From the NCBI RefSeq assembly GCF_024436415.1, contig NZ_JAFMZQ010000001.1, positions 2,418,001-2,482,000 of the forward strand: DNA of 64,000 nucleotides. Direction: 5' to 3'. The notes under the pieces were generated by a model, which was not told where the DNA came from, did no database searches, and saw only the letters and a program-made list of their open reading frames with translations. Below, one piece after another: positions 1 to 6,528 of this stretch. Position numbers and translations under genes: made by a program. This DNA comes from Pedobacter deserti (GTDB taxonomy: Bacteria; Bacteroidota; Bacteroidia; Sphingobacteriales; Sphingobacteriaceae). Every line of letters begins with the position of its first letter. The stretch's first letter is position 1.

Positions 1-2
1 TT

Positions 3-95
3 GATAATATCAGAAATACACTAGTAGGCTGGAGTGCCAAGATCGGGTTGTCGTATCCGCAATGGAAGGGTTTGGTTAAAGGACTGTTGGATTAA
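3..95 (+). CDS. C-terminal tail of an unidentified protein (cut by window start)
   Basis: An open frame runs from the first bases of the window to a TAA at 93-95 and encodes about 30 residues, ending in YPQWKGLVKGLLD. The gene begins outside the window. I do not recognise the family from this tail. Its stop lies 47 bp before the next start, and the promoter of the following operon begins almost at once, so it probably ends a separate transcription unit. Confidence 0.45.
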   Translation, partial: DNIRNTLVGWSAKIGLSYPQWKGLVKGLLD

Positions 96-117
96 CAGGT
101 CTTTTTGTATAGATTTG
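86..117 (+). promoter_or_regulatory. Bacteroidota-type promoter of the oxidoreductase operon
   Basis: TAGATTTG at 110-117 matches the Bacteroidota -7 consensus TAnnTTTG exactly. GTTG at 86-89, 20 bp upstream, is one mismatch from the -33 TTTG. The predicted transcript start near 124 leaves a leader of about 19 nt before the ATG at 143. Confidence 0.5.
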
Positions 118-136
118 GTTATACCACATAACCAAA
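114..136. promoter_or_regulatory. Operator-like palindrome overlapping the -7 element and transcript start
   Basis: A perfect inverted repeat with 9-bp arms, TTTGGTTAT (114-122) and ATAACCAAA (128-136), is separated by 5 bp. It overlaps the last four bases of the -7 box and the expected transcript start, and ends 6 bp before the ATG at 143. This is where a dimeric repressor would block the promoter. As RNA it could also fold next to the start codon. The regulator is not in the window. Confidence 0.5.
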
Positions 137-142
137 ACCTAG

Positions 143-1597
143 ATGAAAGTAGAAGCAAACAAACCTGAGGCGGCCAGGAACCGCCGCGACTTCCTTAAGA
201 CTGCCGCCATAGCCGCAGCCGGATTTATGATCGTGCCGAGACATGTTCTTGGAGGAAAAGGATTTCTGGCGCCGAGCGACCGCCTGCTCCTTGCCGGTAT
301 TGGCGCAGGGGGGAAAGGGGAGAGCGATATTTCCCTGATTGTGAAAGGCGGCAAAACGGATGTAGCCTTTTTATGTGATGTAGATGATCGCCGCGCGGCT
401 ACTTCTGTACGCAATTTCCCGAAAGCGAAATACTATAAAGACTACCGGGTGCTGTTCGACAAAGAAGCGAACAATTTTGATGCGGTCACGGTGTCTACGC
501 CCGACCATACCCATGCTCAGATCGCGATGGCTGCCATGCAGTTGGGCAAGCACGTCTACGTGCAGAAGCCCCTGGCGCATGATGTCTACGAAGCCAGGAT
601 GCTCACCGAAGCAGCCAAACGTTATAAGGTAGTTACCCAAATGGGAAATCAGGGCGCTTCCGGCGACGGGGTAAGGCGTTTACAGGAATGGTATAACGCG
701 GGTAAGATAGGGAAGGTACATACCGTGTATTGCTGGACCGACCGGCCGGTGTGGCCGCAGGGGATAGCCTGGCCTACCACAACAGCACCGGTTCCAAAAG
801 AATTAGACTGGGATTTATGGCTTGGCAGTGCGCCGTACAAACCTTATATAGATAAAATGGTACCCTTCAACTGGCGCGGCTGGTGGGATTACGGTACAGG
901 CGCACTAGGCGATATGGGCTGTCACCTGGTAGAGCCACCCTTCAGGGTCTTAGGGCTCGAGACGCCGGTAAGCGTAGAATGCAGCGTGGGCAGCGTATAT
1001 GTAGATGAATTCAGAAGAGGCTATTTCCCTGAGAGTTGTCCCCCTTCCAGCCATGTCATTATGACCTTCAATAAAACAGGAAAGGCTAAAGATGATGTGC
1101 AGCTTCACTGGATGGACGGTGGTATAAAGCCGGAGCGACCAGAGGAGTTGGGTCCGAATGAAAGCTTTGGTGATAATGGCGTGTTGTTTATAGGAACAAA
1201 GGGCAAGATGATCTGCGAAACCTATGGCATGAATCCAAAGTTACTTCCGCTTTCAAGAAACGAATCCGACAAAACCAAAGTGAGCATAACCAGGGTGCCC
1301 GGACAGGAGGATGGCCATTATGCACAATTTGCCGAGGCCTCCATTGCTGGCTACGGCAAGATGGAACTGAGTTCGCCCTTTGAAACTGCTGGTCCCCTCA
1401 CCGAAACACTGCTGATCGCAAATCTGGCCATTCGAGGAATTGATGTGCAGCGCAGAGATGCCAACGGAAGGATCAGTTACCCAGGTCGCGACATCAAGCT
1501 GCTGTGGGATAAGCAAAACCTGAAAGTCACCAATTTTGATGAAGTAAATCAGTTTGTAAAGAGAAATTACCGGGCAGGCTGGACGCTTGGTATATAA
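143..1597 (+). CDS. Gfo/Idh/MocA family oxidoreductase, Tat-exported type
   Basis: This 484-residue protein is an NAD(P)-dependent sugar or polyol dehydrogenase of the Gfo/Idh/MocA superfamily. The N-terminus carries a twin-arginine motif, RRDFLKTAA (about residues 14-22), followed by a hydrophobic stretch, so export to the periplasm by Tat is likely. A degenerate Rossmann glycine loop (GIGAGGKGE) follows near residue 53, and the family EKP motif appears as QKPLAHD near residue 141. The aromatic-rich WDYGTGALGDMGCH segment fits the C-terminal substrate domain. The downstream gene starts 2 bp after the stop, so the two paralogues form one operon. The substrate cannot be read from sequence; carbohydrate breakdown is the usual context in Bacteroidota. 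Confidence 0.9.
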   Translation: MKVEANKPEAARNRRDFLKTAAIAAAGFMIVPRHVLGGKGFLAPSDRLLLAGIGAGGKGESDISLIVKGGKTDVAFLCDVDDRRAATSVRNFPKAKYYKDYRVLFDKEANNFDAVTVSTPDHTHAQIAMAAMQLGKHVYVQKPLAHDVYEARMLTEAAKRYKVVTQMGNQGASGDGVRRLQEWYNAGKIGKVHTVYCWTDRPVWPQGIAWPTTTAPVPKELDWDLWLGSAPYKPYIDKMVPFNWRGWWDYGTGALGDMGCHLVEPPFRVLGLETPVSVECSVGSVYVDEFRRGYFPESCPPSSHVIMTFNKTGKAKDDVQLHWMDGGIKPERPEELGPNESFGDNGVLFIGTKGKMICETYGMNPKLLPLSRNESDKTKVSITRVPGQEDGHYAQFAEASIAGYGKMELSSPFETAGPLTETLLIANLAIRGIDVQRRDANGRISYPGRDIKLLWDKQNLKVTNFDEVNQFVKRNYRAGWTLGI

Positions 1598-1599
1598 GC

Positions 1600-2697
1600 A
1601 TGGACTTAGAGATGAATACGGATAAGCCCCTTCGGGTACTTGTGGTAGGCTGCGGCAATATGGGCGCTTCCCATGCCATAGCCTATCACCATATGGACGG
1701 GTTTGAGATTTGCGGACTGGTATCCACCGGCCAAAGCAAAGAGACACTGAACAACCGGCTTGGCGGCGGCTATGCCTTGTTCAGTGATTTCTACGAGGCG
1801 CTTGAAGCCACACGACCCGATGCCGTGTGTATCGCGACATATCCGGATACCCATCAAGCCTATGCAGTGAAATCTCTCGACGCCGGCTGCCATGTGTTTA
1901 TTGAAAAGCCAATTGCAGATACGGTAGAAGGAGCCGAACGCGTAGCTGAGGCCGCACGCAGGAATGGAAAGAAACTGGTAGTGGGCTACATTTTAAGGTA
2001 TCATCCTTCCTGGCAGAAGTTCATTCAGCTATCGGCGTCGGCCGGTAAACCACTGGTGATGCGTATGAACCTGAACCAGCAGAGCAGCGGCGCCAAATGG
2101 ACGGTGCACCGCAATCTGATGAACAGTCTGAGTCCGATTGTAGACTGCGCGGTACATTATATCGATGTGATGTGCCAGATGACCCGCTCGCGGCCTGTAC
2201 AGGTGAGCGCGATCGGAGCTAGGCTTACCGACGATATTCCGGCCTGGAACTATAATTACGGTCAGATGCAGATCCGTTTTGAGGACGGTTCTATTGGTTG
2301 GTACGAGGCAGGCTGGGGGCCGATGATGAGTGAAACAGCGTTTTTTATTAAAGATGTGATAGGCCCCAAGGGCAGTGTTTCCATTGTCGCAAAAAATGCC
2401 TCAGCCAGCGGAAATTCAGACAATATAGATGCGCATACCAAGACAGAATCTTTGAAGGTTCACCATGCCGAACTAGGGGCGGATGGCCTGTTTGCACGTT
2501 CAGACGAATGGGTCGATTTAAGCGATGAGCCTGATCATCAGGAGCTTTGCAACAGGGAGCAGCGATTCTTTCTCGAGGCGATACGCAGCGATGCTGATCT
2601 TTCGGACGCTACGGCCGACGCAGTGAACAGCTTAAAGATTGCCCTGGCATGCGACGAGTCGGTCCGCACAGGCCATATTGTGATGTTGAACAGTTAA
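1600..2697 (+). CDS. Gfo/Idh/MocA family oxidoreductase, cytoplasmic
   Basis: This 365-residue protein has a clear N-terminal NAD(P) loop (VVGCGNMGASHA, about residues 15-26) and the canonical EKP motif (FIEKPIADT, near residue 105). The C-terminal alpha/beta substrate domain is complete and the length is normal for the family. There is no signal peptide, unlike its upstream partner. It starts 2 bp after the preceding stop and is surely co-transcribed. An exported and a cytosolic paralogue in tandem suggests two steps on one sugar or derivative. A second in-frame ATG at codon 5 is an alternative start. Confidence 0.9.
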   Translation: MDLEMNTDKPLRVLVVGCGNMGASHAIAYHHMDGFEICGLVSTGQSKETLNNRLGGGYALFSDFYEALEATRPDAVCIATYPDTHQAYAVKSLDAGCHVFIEKPIADTVEGAERVAEAARRNGKKLVVGYILRYHPSWQKFIQLSASAGKPLVMRMNLNQQSSGAKWTVHRNLMNSLSPIVDCAVHYIDVMCQMTRSRPVQVSAIGARLTDDIPAWNYNYGQMQIRFEDGSIGWYEAGWGPMMSETAFFIKDVIGPKGSVSIVAKNASASGNSDNIDAHTKTESLKVHHAELGADGLFARSDEWVDLSDEPDHQELCNREQRFFLEAIRSDADLSDATADAVNSLKIALACDESVRTGHIVMLNS

Positions 2698-2727
2698 AAA
2701 AAATTAAAAAAGATTGTTGAATATTCT

Positions 2728-2759
2728 TTTGGACTATATTCAATAAAGAATTACTTTAG
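2728..2759 (+). promoter_or_regulatory. Predicted promoter of the histone-like gene
   Basis: TTTG at 2728-2731 and TACTTTAG at 2752-2759 (one mismatch to TAnnTTTG) are separated by 20 bp, the Bacteroidota spacing. The start codon at 2804 would follow a leader of about 38 nt. The surrounding DNA is very AT-rich. Confidence 0.4.
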
Positions 2760-2803
2760 AGCGATATATTAAAAAAATATTAAAATCTTAAACGAAGAAA
2801 GAC

Positions 2804-2980
2804 ATGGACAAATTTTCAAAACTGAAAGAATTGGTTGCAAGCGTAGAGGCTGATGCTGACAAATTTTACAACTCAGGAAATGGCGCTGCTGGTACAAGAG
2901 TACGTAAGGCAATGCAGGAACTGAAGGGACTTGCTCAGGAAATCCGTACAGAAATTACTGAGAAGAAAAACACTAAGTAA
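2804..2980 (+). CDS. Histone H1-like small basic protein
   Basis: This 58-residue protein begins MDKFSKLKELVASVEADADKF and ends in a lysine-rich EKKNTK tail. It resembles the short histone-H1-like (Hc1-related) proteins found in most Sphingobacteriaceae, which are thought to bind DNA and help organise the nucleoid. The middle segment (GAAGTRVRKAMQELKGL) is the conserved part. It is monocistronic, with its own promoter upstream and a strong terminator 20 bp after the stop, as expected for a highly expressed structural protein. DNA binding is inferred from family resemblance and charge. Confidence 0.8.
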   Translation: MDKFSKLKELVASVEADADKFYNSGNGAAGTRVRKAMQELKGLAQEIRTEITEKKNTK

Positions 2981-2999
2981 TCCATTGCAAGATATAAGA

Positions 3000-3026
3000 G
3001 GCTGGTTGTAAAACCAGCCTTTTTTA
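3000..3026 (+). terminator. Rho-independent terminator of the histone-like gene
   Basis: The stem GGCTGG (3000-3005) pairs with CCAGCC (3014-3019), and extra T-A pairs close an A-rich loop. A run of six T follows. It lies 20 bp after the stop of the histone-like gene. Confidence 0.85.
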
Positions 3027-3038
3027 TTTACAATAAGA

Positions 3039-3070
3039 TTTGCGCTTAATTAGCCGATTTTATATCTTTG
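3039..3070 (+). promoter_or_regulatory. Promoter of tRNA-Arg (exact Bacteroidota consensus)
   Basis: TTTG at 3039-3042 and TATCTTTG at 3063-3070 match both consensus boxes exactly, with a 20-bp spacer. The predicted transcript start near 3077 is about 11 bp before the mature tRNA. This is the cleanest promoter in the window. Confidence 0.75.
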
Positions 3071-3087
3071 GCGCTCCTAAAGGGAAT

Positions 3088-3161
3088 GCCTCGGTAGCTC
3101 AGCTGGATAGAGCAACGGTTTTCTAAACCGTGGGTCAGGAGTTCGAACCTCTTCCGGGGTA
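3088..3161 (+). tRNA. tRNA-Arg (anticodon TCT)
   Basis: A complete 74-nt cloverleaf can be folded by eye. The acceptor stem is GCCTCGG with CCGGGGT (with G-T pairs). The D arm is GCTC/GAGC. The anticodon stem ACGGT/ACCGT encloses loop TTTCTAA with anticodon TCT, reading AGA. The T stem AGGAG/CTCTT has the loop TTCGAAC. A73 is the discriminator and CCA is not encoded. A perfect promoter lies upstream and a hairpin terminator follows directly. The recombinase remnant ends against its 3' end, so this gene is the probable integration site of a lost element. Confidence 0.95.
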
Positions 3162-3168
3162 CTTGGTT

Positions 3169-3208
3169 AGAGTTGGTTCTTTTTTTAGAGCCAACTCTAT
3201 TTTTTTTG
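3169..3208 (+). terminator. Terminator after tRNA-Arg
   Basis: AGAGTTGGTTC (3169-3179) pairs, with one G-T, with GAGCCAACTCT (3188-3198) and is followed by a run of T. It ends the tRNA transcript. The same bases lie inside the tail of the recombinase remnant on the other strand. Confidence 0.75.
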
Positions 3209-3513
3209 CCTTCTAACCTGTTGTTAATGTGATAGATAAGTTCGAAGGCCAGATTCATCTTGCTGGTTCGATCTATGGTTCCATCAAAATCGAATTTTTC
3301 GGGGAAGATCGAGCCAATGATATAATGCCTTCCTTCGATATCGGCCCCGGAGTTTAGTTTAGACAGGTTTTTGAGGCTTTCAAGTGATTCGTCCAATATA
3401 TCGAAGATATTGCGGTCTAACTTCAATTTTTCGTCCAGCTCATCCAGCTCTGCAACTGGTGACAAATCTATTCTGCGATTTTGCTGTACGGTAATCGCAC
3501 CTGTAACACCCGT
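3169..3513 (-). pseudogene. C-terminal remnant of a serine (resolvase-type) recombinase
   Basis: On the minus strand an open frame encodes the coiled C-terminal end of a large serine recombinase. IFDILDESLESLKNLSKL is followed by IIGSIFPEKFDFDG and RTSKMNLAFELIYHINN. This matches the usual end of Bacteroidota site-specific recombinases, in which ...YPEKL.FDG..fRT..ln.a..LIY is conserved. The catalytic resolvase domain and the recombinase domain are missing. An in-frame stop lies at 3514-3516, and no ATG precedes the conserved part. The frame reads on through the tRNA-Arg gene to a stop at 3046, as happens when such a gene is chromosomally joined to its tRNA attachment site. I read it as a decayed integration gene. 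The homology is by pattern, not by search. Confidence 0.6.
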
Positions 3514-3517
3514 CTAA

Positions 3518-3559
3518 TAATGTCGTATTTGCACCTTATAATGCCGTATTTACACCTTT
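3518..3559 (+). repeat. Two tandem copies of a 21-bp repeat
   Basis: The units at 3518-3538 and 3539-3559 differ at only three positions and share TAATG, CGTATTT and CACCTT. A weaker partial third copy begins at 3560. They lie between the recombinase remnant and the VOC remnant and could be old recombinase-binding or att-associated repeats, or a simple local duplication. Confidence 0.55.
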
Positions 3560-3605
3560 AAATTCCGTCGTATGCTTGTTAACTTTGCTTGTAAACTTTT
3601 AAAAT

Positions 3606-3722
3606 ATGACCGGTACAGATACCTATCTTTACTTTAATGGACAGTGCGGCGCCTATTTTGGTATGCTCGAGGACCAGTTCGGTATTCGCTGGATGATCAA
3701 TTTTAATCAAACCCAATCGTAA
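3606..3722 (+). pseudogene. VOC/PhnB-like protein with its middle deleted
   Basis: A 38-residue open frame begins MTGTDTYLYFNGQC, like the first strand of PhnB-type glyoxalase/VOC proteins (TYL.FNG.C). It continues directly into GAYFGMLEDQFGIRWMINFN, which is the usual last strand and tail of the same family (G.YFGM..DKFGI.WM..). The 90-100 residues between, including the metal ligands, are absent, yet the reading frame is kept. This is best explained by an in-frame internal deletion. The stop at 3720-3722 is followed one base later by the next ATG. No function is expected. Confidence 0.65.
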
Positions 3723-3723
3723 A

Positions 3724-4131
3724 ATGGAAAGCACTGAAAATTCAAAGGCCGGCAGATGGGCTGGGATTATTATGCATTGGATGGTGGTATTATTTATGCT
3801 ATTTGACGGGGTCATCAAGTTTATAAAGCCTGAGCCGGTAATCCGGACAACTATTGGTGAGCTAGGCTATAAGGACCACCATATCATTGTACATGGGTTG
3901 TCAGCGCTTTTGCCGTTGATATTGTTTGTCATCCCCCGCACCAGGATTTTAGGGGCTGTTCTGCTTACCGCTCACCTTGGCGGGGCCGTTGCCTCGCATT
4001 TAAGAATAGACAGCCCGCTGTTCTCTCATACCTTCTTTCCGGTCTATGTTGGTATTTTGATGTGGGGCAGCGTTTGGCTGCGCAATGAAGGCTTCAGACA
4101 TCTTTTTCCTTTTGTCCGGAGCAAGCGGTGA
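3724..4131 (+). CDS. DoxX-like membrane protein
   Basis: This 135-residue protein has four predicted membrane segments: about residues 12-30 (WAGIIMHWMVVLFMLFDG), 58-75, 80-100 and 105-122. It starts with a short charged N-terminus. FDGVIKFIKP and the GG.VASHLR segment match the DoxX-like (DoxX_2) family. Members are small quinone-associated or redox-related membrane proteins of poorly known function. It starts 1 bp after the stop of the VOC remnant, so the two were probably one operon. VOC and DoxX-like genes often sit together in Bacteroidota. Confidence 0.75.
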   Translation: MESTENSKAGRWAGIIMHWMVVLFMLFDGVIKFIKPEPVIRTTIGELGYKDHHIIVHGLSALLPLILFVIPRTRILGAVLLTAHLGGAVASHLRIDSPLFSHTFFPVYVGILMWGSVWLRNEGFRHLFPFVRSKR

Positions 4132-4166
4132 AAGGTGGCTTAATATGAAAATTTAAACAATGAGAT

Positions 4167-4391
4167 ATGTCATTTCAAGGATATTTAAAGGCGATACAGG
4201 ACAAGACCGGTAAGACTGCAGCGGATTTCAGGGCACTGGCTGGAGAGCGGGGTTTTACAGTTAACGGGCAACTGGCCGTAAAGGCGGGTGACATCACCAA
4301 ATGGTTAAAGGAAGAATTTGATCTTGGGCATGGACATGCTATGGCGATCTACGCGCTGCTTAAGGGCTTAAAGGATGAAAGCAGCAAATGA
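4167..4391 (+). CDS. DUF4287 domain protein
   Basis: This is a 74-residue soluble helical protein, MSFQGYLKAIQDKTGKTAAD..., with the pattern GYL..I..KTGKT..DF and a C-terminal LGHGHAMAIYALL segment. That pattern is the hallmark of DUF4287. The fold resembles a small helix-hairpin module, and in other proteins it is fused to SRPBCC/AHSA1 or DUF5655 domains; here it stands alone. Its function is unknown. It follows the DoxX-like gene by 35 bp and is followed by the GyrI-like gene after 29 bp. Confidence 0.8.
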   Translation: MSFQGYLKAIQDKTGKTAADFRALAGERGFTVNGQLAVKAGDITKWLKEEFDLGHGHAMAIYALLKGLKDESSK

Positions 4392-4420
4392 TTTTTTGTT
4401 AAGAAATTTATCATAGTGCT

Positions 4421-4837
4421 ATGATAGAGAACTACATGATTCCGGAAAATTTGACGGTCTATTGCGTGACTGCAGAGACGTTTCCAGAGGGGGCCTTAAA
4501 GGCTCACAAGCAATTGCATGCCAAAGTGCCCTTGTCTTATGAGCGCAAGTATTTTGGTATCTCCAGATGGGAGAATCGGACCATGATATATAAAGCCGGG
4601 GCGACAGCGCTTTCACCAGGGGAACTGGATGCTTTAGGTCTGGAAAAGGTCGTGCTTCCAAAAGGAGACTACCTTTCGATTATTGTCAAGGACTTTATGT
4701 CTGACGTTAGTGCGATAGGCCGTGCATTTGAGCAGTTGACCAGCTTGCCGGATGTGGATCCTGAGGGCTATGGGCTGGAGTGGTATTTTAATGACGGGGA
4801 CGTGCAATGTATGATGAGGAAAAAGGATCAATTGTGA
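4421..4837 (+). CDS. GyrI-like small-molecule-binding protein
   Basis: This 138-residue protein has the GyrI/AraC-effector-binding (SOUL-like) layout. An N-terminal strand (ENLTVYCVTAETFPEG) is followed by YFGISRWENRTMIYKAGA. KVVLPKGDYLSIIVKDF corresponds to the conserved 'l..g.Ya......G' strand, and YGLEWYFNDGDVQCMM lies at the C-terminus. There is no helix-turn-helix, so it is a standalone effector-binding protein and not a regulator by itself. Relatives bind hydrophobic cations or gyrase, or hydrolyse cyclopropanoids; which applies here cannot be told. ATGs at codons 1 and 6 are both usable. Confidence 0.6.
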   Translation: MIENYMIPENLTVYCVTAETFPEGALKAHKQLHAKVPLSYERKYFGISRWENRTMIYKAGATALSPGELDALGLEKVVLPKGDYLSIIVKDFMSDVSAIGRAFEQLTSLPDVDPEGYGLEWYFNDGDVQCMMRKKDQL

Positions 4838-4890
4838 GTAGAGTCAAAAGATCGGCTCGCTCATTTTAGTAAATCTGGTAACGGAGGCCT

Positions 4891-5532
4891 ATGAGTAGTT
4901 CTACAGCAGCGCAAATCCTCGCGCAAATCAGCAAGAAGGATACTAAACTTGGGGAGCTTAGGAAGATTGCCAAAGAAATTAAAAAAGACCATGGTTTAGC
5001 TATGGAGTTGTGGGGATCAGGCAGTTTTCTAGCCCGACAGCTTGCCATTCTGATTATGGATTCCAAACTTTTATCGCAGCAGGCCATCAATCAACTCGAC
5101 AAGGACATGCAGTGTCACAGTCAGCAAGAAAAAAGCCAGCTTTTGGACTGGCTGATGGCGAACCAACTTTCTAAAGACAGGAAAACCATAGCTCTGATGC
5201 AGGCTTGGTCAGATAGCCCTTCCGCTTTACAAAGAAGAGCATACTGGTATTACCAGGCCCGTCTGCGGTGGGTTGGTCAAACGCCTCCACCGAATACTGA
5301 AGAGCTGTTGCAGGTGATAGAGAAACGCATAGAAGAAGAATCGCCGGAAGTACAATGGGCCATGAACTTTACAGCTGGTCAGATCGGTGTCTTTCAGCCT
5401 GAGTACCGGGACCGCTGCATTGCGCTAGGCGAGCGAACCGGCTTGTATAAAGACGAGATGGTCGCAAAAAATTGTACCCCAAGCTATTTACCGAAGTTTA
5501 TAGCTGTACAAGCTGCCAAGTTGGAAAAGTAG
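4891..5532 (+). CDS. DNA alkylation repair family protein (AlkD-like HEAT repeats)
   Basis: This 213-residue all-helical protein has the HEAT-like repeat organisation of the DNA alkylation repair family (PF08713). LGELRKIAKEIKKDHGLAMELWGSGSFLARQLAILIMD is the conserved N-terminal part, and NFTAGQIGVFQP...RCIALGERTGLY is the conserved C-terminal part. AlkD itself removes 3- and 7-alkyl purines without base flipping. I cannot confirm the catalytic Trp/Asp set by eye, and this subfamily (GELRKIAKEI..DH.LA..LW) is less well studied. It is the last clearly intact gene before the decayed stretch. Confidence 0.75.
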   Translation: MSSSTAAQILAQISKKDTKLGELRKIAKEIKKDHGLAMELWGSGSFLARQLAILIMDSKLLSQQAINQLDKDMQCHSQQEKSQLLDWLMANQLSKDRKTIALMQAWSDSPSALQRRAYWYYQARLRWVGQTPPPNTEELLQVIEKRIEEESPEVQWAMNFTAGQIGVFQPEYRDRCIALGERTGLYKDEMVAKNCTPSYLPKFIAVQAAKLEK

Positions 5533-5627
5533 CGTGTGAAACTTCTGCTGAGGCTTTCCATCCGAAGCCTTAGTGGGTTCCTTGATCTCGTTAGTTGGCC
5601 AGTCCAGCGTTGCTAATTCCACTATAA

Positions 5628-5741
5628 TGGAATCAGCATTGTAATGTACAGGAAAATGGGGCAATGCTTGTGGTGTTTGGAAATGGCAAGAGGCATATCA
5701 CGATCGGAGGCTGCTTCAAAAGATGGATAAAAGCACTTTAG
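5628..5741 (+). pseudogene. Degenerate copy of the small gene at 6117-6302
   Basis: After an in-frame stop at 5625-5627, the plus strand encodes HCNVQENGAMLVVFGNGKRH ITIGG and then CFKRW before a TAG at 5739-5741. This parallels CVRGRNGAMLVEFEGGSRQV IIG-RLLRK of the intact gene 600 bp downstream. The DNA also aligns across roughly 90 bp, sharing AAATGGGGC, ATGCT and GTTTG blocks. The N-terminal half is out of frame or interrupted. It is a duplicated and decayed paralogue. Confidence 0.6.
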
Positions 5742-6001
5742 CATAAATAGATTGCCTCACTTTAAATGAATCCCATCTTCTTTTTTCGACAATCCTTTCA
5801 TTACCGTTAATGATAACACGCATTTGCTTTTGCCCGTTCTGCTCTTCGAAAATAATTTCGATACTTTCCTGAAGCTGATCGTAGAAAATGGGTTGGATCC
5901 AACGCGGCCAGTTCGGATTTCGGCCTCTGACGATACTTTTCGAACAAAGTGTTCCAATCCGGGCAATAACTGCGCGTTTGACTAATCAGACGCTCAGAGG
6001 C
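5716..6001 (-). pseudogene. Frameshifted fragment of an unidentified gene
   Basis: On the minus strand a protein-like segment (ASERLISQTRSYCPDWNTLF, then EKYRQRPKSELAALDPTHF) runs without stop from 6001 to about 5890. After a shift of one frame it appears to continue as IFYDQLQESIEIIFEEQNGQ, then KQMRVIINGNERIVEKRRWD, to a TGA at 5716-5718. Both halves have ordinary amino-acid composition for a soluble protein, and a stop lies just upstream of the first half. I do not recognise the family. A chance open frame cannot be excluded. It overlaps the tail of the degenerate small gene on the other strand. Confidence 0.3.
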
Positions 6002-6116
6002 GGTTTACACAATAAATCGAAGATCCAGCGTTTATTATAACAGAGCGTTAATTTAGATAGCGGGGAAGGGTCGGAATGATGCTTTCCCGCTTTTCTTTTT
6101 CTATCAACCAAGGTCA

Positions 6117-6302
6117 ATGGAATACATCTATCTTGGGGACAGGCAGACGGCGTCTGTATGGAGGGGACAGCTTTGCCGGGCTGTTCGGATTGGTAGTAAG
6201 TGTGTTCGTGGCAGAAATGGGGCGATGCTGGTCGAGTTTGAAGGTGGAAGCAGGCAGGTGATCATCGGGAGATTGCTTCGGAAGATCAATTTATCTTCTT
6301 GA
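6117..6302 (+). CDS. Small conserved-type hypothetical protein (intact copy)
   Basis: This 61-residue protein starts MEYIYLGDRQTASVWRGQLC and ends in GRLLRKINLSS. It looks like a small beta-rich domain, with the core NGAMLVEFEGGSRQVIIGRLLRK. AAGG lies about 5 bp before the ATG. A degenerate paralogue lies at 5628-5741, and their similarity, concentrated on the NGAMLV.F..G....IG segment, supports the frame as a real gene. I have no function for it. A longer-looking open frame on the same strand (6076-6261) overlaps it but has no such support. Confidence 0.5.
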   Translation: MEYIYLGDRQTASVWRGQLCRAVRIGSKCVRGRNGAMLVEFEGGSRQVIIGRLLRKINLSS

Positions 6303-6304
6303 TC

Positions 6305-6494
6305 TTTTAGCAAAGTATTCAGGATTTTCGTGTTGGCAGTTTTGATTTCCGGGCTGCTGAGGTCTTTCCATAGGTCGCCCAGGTTTTGGAGTCTTTTGGG
6401 GGATGTTGTCGACGAAGAGTTTGCTGCCGCGTTTGTCGATGGCTACCTCCAGGGTGGTGAACATGTGGACGCGTTTGTGGATCATACAAACCAT
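6305..6494 (-). pseudogene. Probable fragment of a LigD polymerase (PolDom) gene
   Basis: On the minus strand, MFTTLEVAIDKRGSKLFVD (from about 6464) resembles the TTLE....KRG.K.F.D strand of the LigD polymerase/primase domain. After a frame change near 6390 the strand reads NLGDLWKDLSSPEIKTANTK ILNTLLK. This resembles the .GDLWKDL segment that closes the same domain. The DNA has strong C/G third-position bias in exactly these two frames. The part between the two motifs is missing, so there was an internal deletion with loss of frame. Ku and the ligase and nuclease domains are not nearby. The assignment is from memory of family motifs. Confidence 0.4.
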
Positions 6495-6528
6495 CCCGGT
6501 ATGGATTTGTTGTCTTTTAAATCTTGTT

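Noticed and set aside
6076-6261. Plus-strand 61-codon frame overlapping the small gene at 6117
   Set aside because: Only the overlapping frame has similarity to the decayed paralogue at 5628-5741.
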